Positions 27,785-37,109 of a stretch of 64,000 nucleotides of DNA are shown one piece after another (within the stretch, counting starts at the first letter, position 1; each line of letters begins with the position of its first letter). This stretch comes from Methylophilus medardicus (GTDB lineage: Bacteria; Pseudomonadota; Gammaproteobacteria; Burkholderiales; Methylophilaceae), in the NCBI RefSeq assembly GCF_006363955.1, contig NZ_CP040948.1, positions 434,001 to 498,000 of the forward strand, read 5' to 3'. Under the pieces are notes generated by a model. The model saw only the letters and a list, made by a program, of their open reading frames with translations. It was not told the DNA's origin and did not search any database. A program made the position numbers and the translations under genes.

Positions 27785-27810
27785 ACGGGGCTTTACGCCC
27801 CGTTTGCTTT
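27785..27810 (+). terminator. Weak terminator or attenuator between gap and pgk
   Basis: ACGGGGC (27785-27791), a 5-nt loop and GCCCCGT (27797-27803) are followed by TTGCTTTTG. The stem is strong but the T run is interrupted, so partial readthrough into pgk is likely. Confidence 0.5.
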
Positions 27811-27877
27811 TGTCACTGACAATTTTATCCTTATCAGTTTATATTCAAGCGGCGGCGACCGCCCAAGGGAGAACTTC

Positions 27878-29071
27878 ATGAAATTCATCAAAATGACTGA
27901 CCTCGATTTGCGTGGCAAACGCGTATTTATCCGCGCTGACCTTAACGTGCCGGTGAAGGATGGCGTGGTGACGAGTGATGCTAGGATTGTCGCCAGTATG
28001 CCGACCATTGAATTTGCGCTCAAAGCCGGTGCCAAGGTGATGGTGACTTCGCATTTGGGACGCCCGGAGGAGGGCGTGTACAGCGAAGAGAATTCCTTGC
28101 AACCAGTCGCGGATGTGATGAGTCGATTACTCGGGCAGCCGGTGCGTTTGGTGAAAAACTGGCTGGCGCCGAATGCGCCGCAAGACAGTTTATCCACGGG
28201 GGAAGGCGAGCTCATTTTGCTGGAGAATTGCCGCTTTAATGTCGGTGAGAAGAAAAATAACGATGAGTTAGCTAAAAAATATGCGGCCTTGTGTGACGTA
28301 TTTGTGATGGATGCTTTTGGCACCGCTCATCGCGCAGAAGCCTCGACACATGGGATTGCCAAATTTGCGCCAGTGGCCTGCGCGGGTATTTTGCTGACGC
28401 AAGAACTCGATGCACTGAGTAAAGCATTGTTGGCGCCGGCACGGCCACTGGTCGCTATTGTTGGCGGCTCTAAAGTCTCAACCAAGTTGACCGTATTGGA
28501 AAGTTTGTCTGACAAGGTGGATCAATTGGTTGTTGGTGGAGGCATCGCTAACACCTTCCTCAAAGCCTCAGGGCAAGAAGTGGGGAAATCTTTATGTGAA
28601 GATGACCTGCTTGAAACGGCCAAATGTCTGATGGGGAAAATGTCTGCGCGTGGCGCTTGCGTGCCAATTGCGAAAGACGTGGTGGTTGGCAAACAGTTTG
28701 ATGCCAACGAGCCTGCGATTAAAAAGTCAGCTACTGAGGTTGCCCCGGACGAGATGATTTTTGATATTGGCGTGCAGTCTGCGGCGGAGTTAGTCGACAT
28801 CATCATGCAGGCAGGCACGGTGGTCTGGAATGGCCCGGTAGGTGTGTTTGAATTTGATCAGTTTGGCGAAGGCACTAAAACCATCGCTAAAGCCATTGCC
28901 GAGACCAAGGCGTTCACGCTCGCAGGGGGCGGTGACACCATTGCTGCGATTCAAAAGTATGGCATTTACGATAAAGTGTCTTATATATCGACGGCTGGTG
29001 GCGCATTTTTGGAGTTTTTAGAGGGTAAAACCTTGCCTGCGGTGGCTATTTTAGAAGCGCGGGCCGCTTAA
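27878..29071 (+). CDS. pgk: Phosphoglycerate kinase
   Basis: Transfers phosphate between 1,3-bisphosphoglycerate and ADP. The product is 397 aa from the ATG at 27878, preceded by AAGGGAG at proper spacing. [22 protein letters not shown], the [10 protein letters not shown] region and [12 protein letters not shown] plus GGGDTIAAI near the end are family signatures. It lies directly after a gap gene in the usual gap-pgk order. The expected fba or pyk genes do not follow; a diguanylate cyclase gene on the opposite strand comes next. Confidence 0.97.
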   Translation: MKFIKMTDLDLRGKRVFIRADLNVPVKDGVVTSDARIVASMPTIEFALKAGAKVMVTSHLGRPEEGVYSEENSLQPVADVMSRLLGQPVRLVKNWLAPNAPQDSLSTGEGELILLENCRFNVGEKKNNDELAKKYAALCDVFVMDAFGTAHRAEASTHGIAKFAPVACAGILLTQELDALSKALLAPARPLVAIVGGSKVSTKLTVLESLSDKVDQLVVGGGIANTFLKASGQEVGKSLCEDDLLETAKCLMGKMSARGACVPIAKDVVVGKQFDANEPAIKKSATEVAPDEMIFDIGVQSAAELVDIIMQAGTVVWNGPVGVFEFDQFGEGTKTIAKAIAETKAFTLAGGGDTIAAIQKYGIYDKVSYISTAGGAFLEFLEGKTLPAVAILEARAA

Positions 29072-29109
29072 TTGCTGCGGGTTGCTGACGGCGCATTGCC
29101 GCGCGAATC

Positions 29110-30099
29110 TTAAACCGAGAGCGGCACCGTCAGCCGGTGATGTTTATCGTAGACTTCGACGCGGTTGCGGCCCTGTTTTTTGGCCACGTATAGCGCCTTA
29201 TCGGCTTGCTCGAGCAGTAAGTTGCCATCCTCACTAAAATTGAGCCACTGGTTGCGCGCATGCTGCGCTTTATGTGATTGTGATTGCTGAATGCCGAGCG
29301 CGGCAACACCGATGCTCACCGTCATTAGGCGATGACCTGCAAAGCGAATATCCAGTGCCATGACCTTTTGGCGTATCCTCTCAGCAATTTTTGCGGCTTC
29401 TTGCTGTGTCGTCTGGCTGAGCACCAAGACGAACTCCTCACCGCCGTAGCGCGCAGCCAAGTCTCCCGGCCGATTGCTGTAGCGTTTTAATATGCTAGCC
29501 AACTGGCGTAAACAATCATCGCCCGCAGCATGTCCCATACTGTCGTTTAATTGCTTGAAATGGTCTGCATCGACCATCATGACACTCAAGCTGGACTGAT
29601 GGCGAATTGCTCGAGACCACTCATCGCGCATAAATTGTTCAAGCCGCCGACGATTGGCCAGCCCAGTGAGCGGGTCAGTCAGTGTCAGCGCCGACATGCG
29701 ATCTTCAGTTTGTTTGTGATGGGTGATGTTGGTGAGCGACAGTAAAAACAACTGACCATCTGCCAACGTCGTTTGCATGGGTTGCAAATGCAAAGTGAGC
29801 CAGGTTGGCTCCTGCGTCGGGGTGTGACACAAATAGTCAGTGGTAAATTGTGCGATGGAGCCGCTGAGGACGCGCTCGATACCGTCCAGTAACAATGGTT
29901 GATTGGTATCTTCGTTTGCGCGACAAATATCTAGATAACTGATGCCAAACCAGTCAGTATCTAAGGATAGGCCGTACAATAAGCCGAAGGCTCGCCAAGA
30001 CTGATTGACGTAAATAATACTGCCGGCCTCATCAATCACTGCAATTTGCAATGAGAGTGTTTCCAAAATACCACTCAGTAATTGTTCTGCGATGTTCAC
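29110..30099 (-). CDS. PAS-GGDEF diguanylate cyclase
   Basis: A 329-aa cytosolic signalling protein likely to make c-di-GMP from two GTP. An N-terminal PAS-like sensor domain (about 10-130, ending in a PAC-like LFLLSLTNITHHK) is linked to a GGDEF domain starting LTDPLTGLANRRRLEQF. The active-site motif is GGEEF (219-223), a functional variant. RPGD at 210-213, five residues before it, is a complete RxxD inhibitory site, so product feedback is expected. No EAL domain or membrane segment is present. It sits between pgk and the second gap gene. Confidence 0.9.
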   Translation of the reverse strand: MNIAEQLLSGILETLSLQIAVIDEAGSIIYVNQSWRAFGLLYGLSLDTDWFGISYLDICRANEDTNQPLLLDGIERVLSGSIAQFTTDYLCHTPTQEPTWLTLHLQPMQTTLADGQLFLLSLTNITHHKQTEDRMSALTLTDPLTGLANRRRLEQFMRDEWSRAIRHQSSLSVMMVDADHFKQLNDSMGHAAGDDCLRQLASILKRYSNRPGDLAARYGGEEFVLVLSQTTQQEAAKIAERIRQKVMALDIRFAGHRLMTVSIGVAALGIQQSQSHKAQHARNQWLNFSEDGNLLLEQADKALYVAKKQGRNRVEVYDKHHRLTVPLSV

Positions 30100-30190
30100 A
30101 AATTTCCGATGGGCAAGCGTTTTGTGTTAAACGTGAATATATTCATGCTCATTCTATGCAAGGCTGTCGCGGCTGTCTAATCCTTTATGG

Positions 30191-30219
30191 TTGAACATTA
30201 GCATCAAACTTGCTTTATA
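30191..30219 (+). promoter_or_regulatory. Predicted promoter of the second gap gene
   Basis: TTGAAC (30191-30196), 17 bp, TTTATA (30214-30219) with an upstream TG (30211-30212) as in extended -10 promoters. It lies 30 bp before the ATG and ends next to the AAAGGAG ribosome site. Confidence 0.6.
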
Positions 30220-30248
30220 AAAGCTATCCAGTGACAAAGGAGTCAAAA

Positions 30249-31301
30249 ATGGGTATCAGGGTGGGCATTAACGGTTTTGGTCGTATTGGTCGTATGGTGC
30301 TGCGCGCCGCATTAAATCAGGCAGAATTCAACGATTTGGAAGTGGTGGCGATTAACGGCATCGAGGCACCTGATCATATGCTGTATATGCTCAAATATGA
30401 CTCGGTGCACGGTAGGTTGGCACAAGATGCACAGTTAGAGGGCGACTTTTTGGTGATCAATGGCAAGAAAATCCGTTTGACCGCGCACAGCAACCCGGCG
30501 GATATCGATTGGACACAAGAGGCGGTTGATGTGGTGATCGAATGCACGGGCGTGTTCCTGACCCAAGAAACGTGTGCTGCGCATATTGCCGGCGGTGCAC
30601 GTATTGTCGTTCAGTCCGCGCCGGGAAAAGACGATACGCCGATGTACGTGTACGGGGTGAATCACTATCATTATCGCGGGGAAGATATTGTCTCCGCGGC
30701 GTCATGTACCACCAACGGGCTCGCACCGATTGTTAAAGTGTTGCATGATCATTTTGGCGTGAAGCGCGGGTTGATGACCACCATTCATGCGGCGACCGCC
30801 ACGCAAAAAACTGTGGATGGTACGTCTAACAAAGATTGGCGCGGCGGGCGCGGTGTATTTGAAAACATTATTCCTTCGAGTACGGGTGCCGCCAAAGCGG
30901 TGGGTAAGGTGATTCCTTCACTGAATAAGAAACTGACTGGCATGTCTATGCGGATTCCCTCGGCAGATGTGTCTGTGGTGGACCTCACTGTGGAATTGCA
31001 ACAAGCCACCAGCTATGAAGAAATCTGTGCGGTGATGAAGTATGCCTCAGAGCGTGACCTGAAGGGGGTGCTCGGGTATACCGAAGAGGCGGTGGTCTCT
31101 AGTGATTTTCGGGGCTATCCGGCCGCCAGCGTCTTTGATGCAGGCGCCGGTATTATGTTGGATCCGACCTTTGTGAAAGTGATCGGCTGGTATGACAATG
31201 AGTATGGGTATACCTGTAATTTGCTGCGTTTAACGCGTTATGTCAGTTATGCCAAGCTGTCGATGGCAGACCTGCCTGAGGCGGTGGCAGAGGCAGCTTA
31301 A
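30249..31301 (+). CDS. Glyceraldehyde-3-phosphate dehydrogenase, copy 2
   Basis: Second GAPDH paralogue, 350 aa from the ATG at 30249 (AAAGGAG upstream). It keeps [22 protein letters not shown] (Cys about 153) and TTIHAATAT (His about 180), and long stretches are identical to copy 1. It differs in the adenine-ribose loop ([10 protein letters not shown], Gly in the Asp position). It also has about 17 extra C-terminal residues ending AVAEAA. It has its own promoter, so the two copies can be regulated separately, perhaps for opposite flux directions or different cofactors. Confidence 0.94.
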   Translation: MGIRVGINGFGRIGRMVLRAALNQAEFNDLEVVAINGIEAPDHMLYMLKYDSVHGRLAQDAQLEGDFLVINGKKIRLTAHSNPADIDWTQEAVDVVIECTGVFLTQETCAAHIAGGARIVVQSAPGKDDTPMYVYGVNHYHYRGEDIVSAASCTTNGLAPIVKVLHDHFGVKRGLMTTIHAATATQKTVDGTSNKDWRGGRGVFENIIPSSTGAAKAVGKVIPSLNKKLTGMSMRIPSADVSVVDLTVELQQATSYEEICAVMKYASERDLKGVLGYTEEAVVSSDFRGYPAASVFDAGAGIMLDPTFVKVIGWYDNEYGYTCNLLRLTRYVSYAKLSMADLPEAVAEAA

Positions 31302-31411
31302 TGACACGTTTATCCATTTGGATAATCGTGATCGGCACTGTTTTGAGTAGTCCCCACCAGCGCTGATCGTTGAGACAGACAATTTACTCGCCTCTAAGGT
31401 CGCCGCCCCTT

Positions 31412-31417
31412 TATAAT
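31412..31417 (+). promoter_or_regulatory. Predicted -10 box for purC
   Basis: A perfect TATAAT 27 bp upstream of the chosen purC ATG. No good -35 box is visible. A start near 31424 would exclude the earlier in-frame ATG at 31418 and supports the start at 31445. Confidence 0.45.
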
Positions 31418-31444
31418 ATGACTTTTACTCATGTGATAGACATT

Positions 31445-32353
31445 ATGCGCGCGCCTTTGCTCGAAACCTCCATCAAAAGCCTGAAGAAACTGCACCAAGG
31501 TAAGGTGCGTGATATTTATGATATCGACGCGGATACCATGTTGTTGGTGAGTACCGACCGCTTGAGCGCGTTTGATGTGATTTTGCCAACGGGCATTGCA
31601 CACAAAGGCGCCATGCTGACGCAAATGGCTAACTTTTGGTTTGAGCAGTTGCAAGCGGTGGTGCCGAACCATTTAACCGGTATTGCCCCAGAGACTGTGG
31701 TAGCGCCGGACGAAGTCGAGCAAGTGAAGGGGCGTGCTATGGTGGTCAAAAAACTCAAGCCTTTGCCGCTGGAAGCGATCGTGCGTGGTTATTTGGTGGG
31801 CAGTGGCTGGAAAGAGTATGCAGCCAAAGGCACCGTGTGCGATATTCCATTGCCTGCTGGTTTGCAATTGGCGCAACAATTACCCAAGCCTTTGTTTACG
31901 CCATCCAGCAAAGCGGCGGTTGGGGACCATGATGAGAACATTAGTATTGCGCAAGTCGAGGCCTTAATCGGCAAAGAAATGACGGCGCAGGTTGAACAGG
32001 CGGCGATTGCGCTCTACACCCGGGCTGCCGAATATGCGCGTACCAAGGGCATTATCATTGCCGATACCAAGTTTGAGTTTGGTCTCGATGCGCAAGGCGT
32101 GCTGCATGTGATGGATGAGGCGCTGACGCCTGACTCTTCACGTTTTTGGCCGGCCGATCAGTACCAAATTGGCAGCAATCCGCCCAGTTATGATAAGCAA
32201 TATGTCCGCGATTGGCTGGAGAGTTGTGGTTGGGATAAAACCGCGCCAGGCCCCGAATTGCCGCCAGAGGTGGCACAACGGACATCGGACAAATACATGG
32301 AGGCCTTTGCCAAGCTGACCGGACGCACGTTAGCGGTTGAAGCATCGGCATAG
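31445..32353 (+). CDS. purC: Phosphoribosylaminoimidazole-succinocarboxamide synthase
   Basis: SAICAR synthase, which joins CAIR with aspartate using ATP in purine synthesis. The product is 302 aa from MRAPLLETSIKSLKK, the form usual in beta- and gammaproteobacteria of the longer type. HQGKVRDIYDI, STDRLSAFDVILPTGI, PLEAIVRGYLVGSGWKEY and VMDEALTPDSSRFWP are clear signatures. It is followed three bases later by a DUF1232 gene, so the two are probably co-transcribed. Confidence 0.97.
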   Translation: MRAPLLETSIKSLKKLHQGKVRDIYDIDADTMLLVSTDRLSAFDVILPTGIAHKGAMLTQMANFWFEQLQAVVPNHLTGIAPETVVAPDEVEQVKGRAMVVKKLKPLPLEAIVRGYLVGSGWKEYAAKGTVCDIPLPAGLQLAQQLPKPLFTPSSKAAVGDHDENISIAQVEALIGKEMTAQVEQAAIALYTRAAEYARTKGIIIADTKFEFGLDAQGVLHVMDEALTPDSSRFWPADQYQIGSNPPSYDKQYVRDWLESCGWDKTAPGPELPPEVAQRTSDKYMEAFAKLTGRTLAVEASA

Positions 32354-32355
32354 TA

Positions 32356-32652
32356 ATGGGTTTTCGCGCGCAATTGGCCGAGTTGGCCAGCCGATTTAAG
32401 CAAGAGGTGGCATTTTATCGTGCACTGCATGCGCACCCTGAGACCCCTAAGCTGGCAAGAGGGTTGTTATGGCTGGCACTGGCGTACCTGGTGTTGCCAT
32501 TCGATCTGATTCCCGACTTCATCCCGGTGATTGGGCAGCTCGATGAGCTGGTGATTGTGCCATTGTTATTGTATTTGGCACTCAGGCTGATTCCTGTCAG
32601 TGTTCGCCAGGCATGTCGTGATTCTGTGCAGGTTGCGTTAACGCAAAAATAG
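32356..32652 (+). CDS. DUF1232 (YkvA-like) membrane protein
   Basis: Small protein of 98 aa with the DUF1232 core LPFDLIPDFIPVIGQLDEL, the invariant feature of the YkvA family. A hydrophobic stretch on each side suggests one or two membrane segments. An amphipathic N-terminal region precedes them. The function is unknown. It starts directly after purC, but the family has no known part in purine synthesis. Confidence 0.85.
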   Translation: MGFRAQLAELASRFKQEVAFYRALHAHPETPKLARGLLWLALAYLVLPFDLIPDFIPVIGQLDELVIVPLLLYLALRLIPVSVRQACRDSVQVALTQK

Positions 32653-32722
32653 TGCTGTTTGCCAGCAAATGTTCATATTATTCGCCTATAATGGCGCTTT
32701 TTGTTGAAATGGGTTTAAGAAG

Positions 32723-33271
32723 ATGTCTTTGAATTTGGTACCAAGCGGCAAAGACCTGCCGCACGACTTTAACGTCATTATCGAAATTCCGGCTAACGGC
32801 GACCCGGTCAAGTATGAAGTAGACAAAGAGAGTGGTGCCTTGTTTGTGGACCGCTTCATGGGCACTTCCATGCAGTATCCTTGCAATTATGGCTATATTC
32901 CGCATACGCTGGGTGACGATGGAGACCCGGTCGATGTGCTGGTGATCACGCCTGTTCCTTTGTTACCAGGGGTTGTGGTGCGCTGCCGTGCCTTGGGCAT
33001 GCTGAAAATGACCGATGAAGCAGGCGGTGATGCCAAAATATTGGCGGTGCCGATCGCTAAAGTTTGTGGCCTGTACGCCTACCAAAAAACGCTGAGCGAT
33101 TTGTCCCCATGGCGCTTAGACATGATTGCTCACTTCTTTGAGCACTATAAAGACTTGGACAAAGGTAAATGGGTCAAAATTGAAGGTTGGGTTGGTATTG
33201 ATGAGGCGCATCAGGAAATCAATGATGGTGTGGTTCGTTATAACGATGCAGAAGTGAAGCCAGCTTTTTAA
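32723..33271 (+). CDS. ppa: Soluble inorganic pyrophosphatase (family I)
   Basis: Cytosolic Mg-dependent enzyme of 182 aa that hydrolyses PPi. The metal-site signature DGDPVDVLV is present, with [15 protein letters not shown] and the C-terminal [24 protein letters not shown] box at 32687-32692 precedes it. It converges on hppA, which encodes an ion-pumping membrane pyrophosphatase, so the cell can choose between wasting and conserving PPi energy. Confidence 0.97.
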   Translation: MSLNLVPSGKDLPHDFNVIIEIPANGDPVKYEVDKESGALFVDRFMGTSMQYPCNYGYIPHTLGDDGDPVDVLVITPVPLLPGVVVRCRALGMLKMTDEAGGDAKILAVPIAKVCGLYAYQKTLSDLSPWRLDMIAHFFEHYKDLDKGKWVKIEGWVGIDEAHQEINDGVVRYNDAEVKPAF

Positions 33272-33288
33272 CGCGCTTCACAGAATAC

Positions 33289-33321
33289 AAAAAAGCCGGG
33301 TGAATTTACCCGGCTTTTTTT
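33289..33321. terminator. Bidirectional terminator between ppa and hppA
   Basis: GCCGGGT (33295-33301) and ACCCGGC (33308-33314) around a 6-nt loop, flanked by A and T tracts. Confidence 0.9.
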
Positions 33322-33344
33322 ATACTCGCATGTTTCGCTTGGAT

Positions 33345-35375
33345 TTAATGCAATAACGGAACGATCAGTAATGCCACAATATTGATGATTTTGATCAGCG
33401 GGTTCACCGCCGGGCCTGCTGTGTCTTTATAAGGGTCACCCACCGTGTCACCCGTCACAGCAGCCTTGTGCGCATCCGAGCCCTTGCCACCATGATGACC
33501 ATCTTCAATATATTTTTTTGCGTTATCCCATGCGCCACCGCCGGTGCACATGGAGATCGCTACGAACAGCCCGGTCACGATGGTCCCCATCAACAAGCCA
33601 CCCAATGCCACTGGCCCTAAAAATAGCCCCACTAGTATGGGTGCCGCGACGGGCAATAGCGAAGGCAACATCATTTCTTTAATCGCTGCACTGGTGAGCA
33701 TATCGACTGCTTTGCCATATTCCGGCTTGGCTGTGCCTTCCATAATGCCTTTAATTTCGCGAAACTGGCGACGTACTTCTTCAACCACACTGCTTGCCGC
33801 ACGACCCACCGCCTCCATCGCCATCGCCGCAAACAAGTAGGGAATTAGGCCGCCAATAAACAAGCCAATAATCACTTTGGGGTCGCTTAAATCAAAACTG
33901 GCAGTGATGCCGGCGCTTTCGAGCTTGTGCGTGTAGTCAGCAAATAATACGAGTGAAGCCAAGCCAGCGGAGCCAATGGCATAGCCTTTGGTCACAGCTT
34001 TGGTCGTGTTGCCTACCGCATCGAGCGGGTCCGTCACTTCGCGCACACTGCTGGGTAGTTCAGCCATTTCTGCGATGCCGCCAGCATTGTCTGTGATCGG
34101 GCCATACGCATCTAGGGCCACGACGATGCCTGCCATGCTCAGCATTGCCATCGCCGCAATCGCCACCCCATAGAGGCCGGCTAGATAAAAAGCCACATAA
34201 ATAGCCACACACACGGACAATACCGGTAAGGCGGTAGACTTCATGGAGACGCCAATGCCAGCAATGATATTGGTGGCATGGCCAGTGGTTGACGCTTGTG
34301 CCACATGCTTGACTGGGGCGTAATCCGTCCCGGTGTAGTATTCGGTAATCAAAACCAAGGCAGCAGTGAGTACCAAACCGACCGCGCAAGCGCCGAATAG
34401 CGCTTGGTTAGACACTGTGACTTCACCATGAGTATAGCCTTGCGGAAACACATATTGGGTGACGAAGTAGAAGGCAATCAAAGACAGCACACCCGCGACC
34501 GCCAACCCTTTGTATAAGGCTGGCATCACGTTGATCATGCCGGGCGAGGCTTTGACAAAGAAACAGCCGATGATCGACGCGACAATAGAGACTGCCCCCA
34601 GCAGTAGGGGATAAATCACGCCATTGGTGCCTGCTTCTGCCGCCATCAGACTACCAAGCACCATGGTTGCAATCAGTGTCACGGCATAGGTTTCAAACAG
34701 GTCCGCCGCCATGCCTGCACAGTCGCCCACATTGTCACCGACGTTATCCGCAATCACCGCAGGGTTGCGCGGATCATCTTCTGGAATGCCTGCCTCCACC
34801 TTGCCAACAAGGTCGGCGCCGACATCAGCGCCTTTGGTGAATATGCCGCCGCCTAGGCGGGCAAAAATAGAAATCAAAGAGGAGCCAAAGGCTAGACCAA
34901 TCAAGGGATTTAAATCGACTGCTTGCTCAGCCCCAAGGTAGAGGTAGAAACCAGCCACGCCCAACAAACCGAGGCCAACCACCAGCATGCCGGTAATGGC
35001 GCCCCCTTTAAACGCGACATCCAGCGCAGCACCGATACCGTTCGTGGCCGCCTGCGCCGTGCGCACATTGGCTTTGACTGACACATTCATGCCAATAAAT
35101 CCGCACGCGCCGGAGAGGATCGCGCCCACTAAAAAGCCGAGCGCTGTTTGCAGGTTTAAAAACACACCGATCAGTATGGCCAACACAACGCCTACCAACG
35201 AGATGGCTTTATATTGCCTTGATAAATACGCGGCCGCGCCTTGTTGAATGGCGCCTGCAATTTCTTGCATGCGGGCATTGCCAGCGGGCAATCCTGAAAT
35301 CCATTGACTCATTACTACGCCATATAGCACCGCCAACACTGCAGCACTGAGGGCTAACATTAATGCGACTGACAT
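33345..35375 (-). CDS. hppA: Membrane-bound ion-translocating pyrophosphatase, K+-independent type
   Basis: Polytopic inner-membrane pump of 676 aa (about 16 membrane helices) that couples PPi hydrolysis to proton export. The catalytic segments [20 protein letters not shown] and [20 protein letters not shown] are intact. The stretch [16 protein letters not shown] carries Lys where K+-dependent enzymes have Ala; that residue is known to decide potassium independence, and K+-independent members are proton pumps. It ends near a shared terminator with ppa. Such pumps support growth on low-energy substrates. Confidence 0.95.
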   Translation of the reverse strand: MSVALMLALSAAVLAVLYGVVMSQWISGLPAGNARMQEIAGAIQQGAAAYLSRQYKAISLVGVVLAILIGVFLNLQTALGFLVGAILSGACGFIGMNVSVKANVRTAQAATNGIGAALDVAFKGGAITGMLVVGLGLLGVAGFYLYLGAEQAVDLNPLIGLAFGSSLISIFARLGGGIFTKGADVGADLVGKVEAGIPEDDPRNPAVIADNVGDNVGDCAGMAADLFETYAVTLIATMVLGSLMAAEAGTNGVIYPLLLGAVSIVASIIGCFFVKASPGMINVMPALYKGLAVAGVLSLIAFYFVTQYVFPQGYTHGEVTVSNQALFGACAVGLVLTAALVLITEYYTGTDYAPVKHVAQASTTGHATNIIAGIGVSMKSTALPVLSVCVAIYVAFYLAGLYGVAIAAMAMLSMAGIVVALDAYGPITDNAGGIAEMAELPSSVREVTDPLDAVGNTTKAVTKGYAIGSAGLASLVLFADYTHKLESAGITASFDLSDPKVIIGLFIGGLIPYLFAAMAMEAVGRAASSVVEEVRRQFREIKGIMEGTAKPEYGKAVDMLTSAAIKEMMLPSLLPVAAPILVGLFLGPVALGGLLMGTIVTGLFVAISMCTGGGAWDNAKKYIEDGHHGGKGSDAHKAAVTGDTVGDPYKDTAGPAVNPLIKIINIVALLIVPLLH

Positions 35376-35539
35376 GACTTCTCCTGTTCCTGATGAGACT
35401 GCGTTGAACGTAGTGATGCTTGAGCAACCTGTGGTGATATTTGTAAACTAAATGTTACAGGTTGAAGGCATTATTGCACTATTAAAGTGCATCTACAAGC
35501 GCGTTTTCGGTGCCCGTTTTTCAGTGCGCAAAGGGGGAG

Positions 35540-35986
35540 TCAGTCGTGGCGTTGGCGATCAATGAAATGGCGCAGTGCGGCCTCTAATGCTGGATTATTC
35601 GCTTCGTTTGCGTAGGACTCAAGCGTATTTAAAGCCTGATTAGAAGGGGCTTTGATGCGTTTATGCTTGCTTGGCGGGCGAGATTTTACTTGCACTTTGA
35701 CCTTAATTGCGTTAAGGTTTAAGCCTTTGATTTTCCGGGAGTTTTGACAGAAATCCCGGATTTTTTGCAACAGTTGGGGTTCCATTAACCTGATTCTGCT
35801 GGCCACCGCGCCGGAGTGCACGGCGATGGTGAGTGCACCATCATGGTGTGCCAATACGTGTGAAAGCTTGGCGAGTTCCGGGGCAACTGCAGACCAACAT
35901 TGCTGTAAATGCTGCCGATCATCCGCTTCTTGTAACAGCGGCTTGAGATCGTTGTGATGCTTGAAAATCTGATTGATTTTGAACAT
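35540..35986 (-). CDS. DUF721/DciA-like protein
   Basis: A 148-aa basic protein of the DciA/DUF721 family, of which DciA members load the replicative helicase DnaB in bacteria lacking DnaC. The N-terminal fold is indicated by CWSAVAPELAKLSHVLAHHDGALTIAV and SRIRLMEPQLLQKI. The C-terminal 50 residues are Lys- and Arg-rich. The ATG at 35986 is preferred over upstream GTG codons, which would extend it by 13 residues. It is divergent from the M23 peptidase-secA pair, a common betaproteobacterial arrangement. Direct evidence for a loader role here is lacking. Confidence 0.7.
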   Translation of the reverse strand: MFKINQIFKHHNDLKPLLQEADDRQHLQQCWSAVAPELAKLSHVLAHHDGALTIAVHSGAVASRIRLMEPQLLQKIRDFCQNSRKIKGLNLNAIKVKVQVKSRPPSKHKRIKAPSNQALNTLESYANEANNPALEAALRHFIDRQRHD

Positions 35987-36083
35987 GGCGGATTGTCTAC
36001 AGAATGCATGAATATTGTACACCACCTAGGCTGTGATCGTTGGCTTGCCATGGATCCGCCGGTGAATAGCGAGAGTTCTTAGC

Positions 36084-37001
36084 ATGATTAATATCATTAT
36101 TGTTTCAGAAAAAATGGCGAAGCCCAAAACGCTGGGCATGTTTGAAAGCGTAGGGATCGCGTTGGCGTTGGTGTTAGTGCCAGTGGTATTAACCTTATTA
36201 TTTATTACGCCACAGCAGGTTATCAAGTCGCAAGGCGTTAAGGCGATGTTGCCTCCGCACCTGCGTGGTGCGATGTTATCGACCCAAAGTCATTTAGATG
36301 CTTATGCCAAGCAGATTGGTGAATTGCAAGCACGGATACTGCGACTAGATGCGCAGAATCAGCGCTTATCGAAATTGGCAGGTGTCAGATCTACTGCCGA
36401 GCCGATCAATGAGCGAACCTTGGTGAACGAAGTGCCGACGAGTGCACCATTAGGTCAAGGTGGGCCGTTGGTGAAAGACTCCCCATTGAGTGAAGAAGAT
36501 TTAAAAGCCACCATTGAGCAAATGTCGGCTGATCTGGATTTTCGTGATGCGTTTCAAGGCAAGATTGAAGCAAAATTGCTCCAGAAAAGTGTGTTGCGCG
36601 AGATGCTGCCTAACAGCAGCCCGGTCGAAGCGGCTTACAGTTCATCCAGTTATGGCTGGCGGATTGATCCCATGAGTGGACATAGGGCGTTTCATGAGGG
36701 GCTCGACTTTCCGGCATCTGTGGGCATGCCGGTATTCGCAGCGGCGGACGGGATTGTCATCACTGCCGTACAAACACCGGATTATGGCAATTTGTTGAAG
36801 ATTGACCACGGCTCAGGCCTCGAAACCCGTTATGCGCACAACTCCAGGTTGTTGGTAAAGCCAGGTGACCGCGTCATGAAAGGGCAGAAGATCGCCTTGA
36901 TTGGCAGTACTGGTCGCTCTACGGGCCCGCATTTACACTATGAAATTCGTCTCAATGGCAACCCGCTGGATCCCAGAGAATACCTGAGGAATCATTCCTA
37001 A
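36084..37001 (+). CDS. M23 family metallopeptidase, membrane anchored
   Basis: Probable peptidoglycan endopeptidase or LytM-like activator of 305 aa. One membrane helix (about residues 20-43) puts the rest in the periplasm. A coiled coil (about 65-100) follows, then a linker, then the LytM domain with YGWRIDPMSGHRAFHEGLDF and GPHLHYEIRLNG. The zinc ligands H-x3-D and H-x-H are present, so it is predicted to be active. It sits just upstream of secA, as in many betaproteobacteria. Confidence 0.88.
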   Translation: MINIIIVSEKMAKPKTLGMFESVGIALALVLVPVVLTLLFITPQQVIKSQGVKAMLPPHLRGAMLSTQSHLDAYAKQIGELQARILRLDAQNQRLSKLAGVRSTAEPINERTLVNEVPTSAPLGQGGPLVKDSPLSEEDLKATIEQMSADLDFRDAFQGKIEAKLLQKSVLREMLPNSSPVEAAYSSSSYGWRIDPMSGHRAFHEGLDFPASVGMPVFAAADGIVITAVQTPDYGNLLKIDHGSGLETRYAHNSRLLVKPGDRVMKGQKIALIGSTGRSTGPHLHYEIRLNGNPLDPREYLRNHS

Positions 37002-37028
37002 GGTAAATCCAGATCTGACGTGCAATAA

Positions 37029-37058
37029 TTGAGACAACCTCACGCTATATCTTATACA
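37029..37058 (+). promoter_or_regulatory. Predicted secA promoter
   Basis: TTGAGA (37029-37034), an 18-bp spacer and TATACA (37053-37058), 51 bp before the secA ATG. Confidence 0.5.
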
Positions 37059-37109
37059 ATCTCGCTTTATTCCAATTTAACCCCGCGCTTGCGGAAATCG
37101 GTGTGACTC

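Noticed and set aside
31418-31444. Earlier in-frame ATG as the purC start
   Set aside because: It directly follows the predicted -10 box and would lie upstream of the transcription start; homologues begin at MRAPLLETS.
36026-36226. Minus-strand open frame covering the divergent dciA/M23 leader
   Set aside because: It is antisense to the M23 peptidase start, with no conserved feature.
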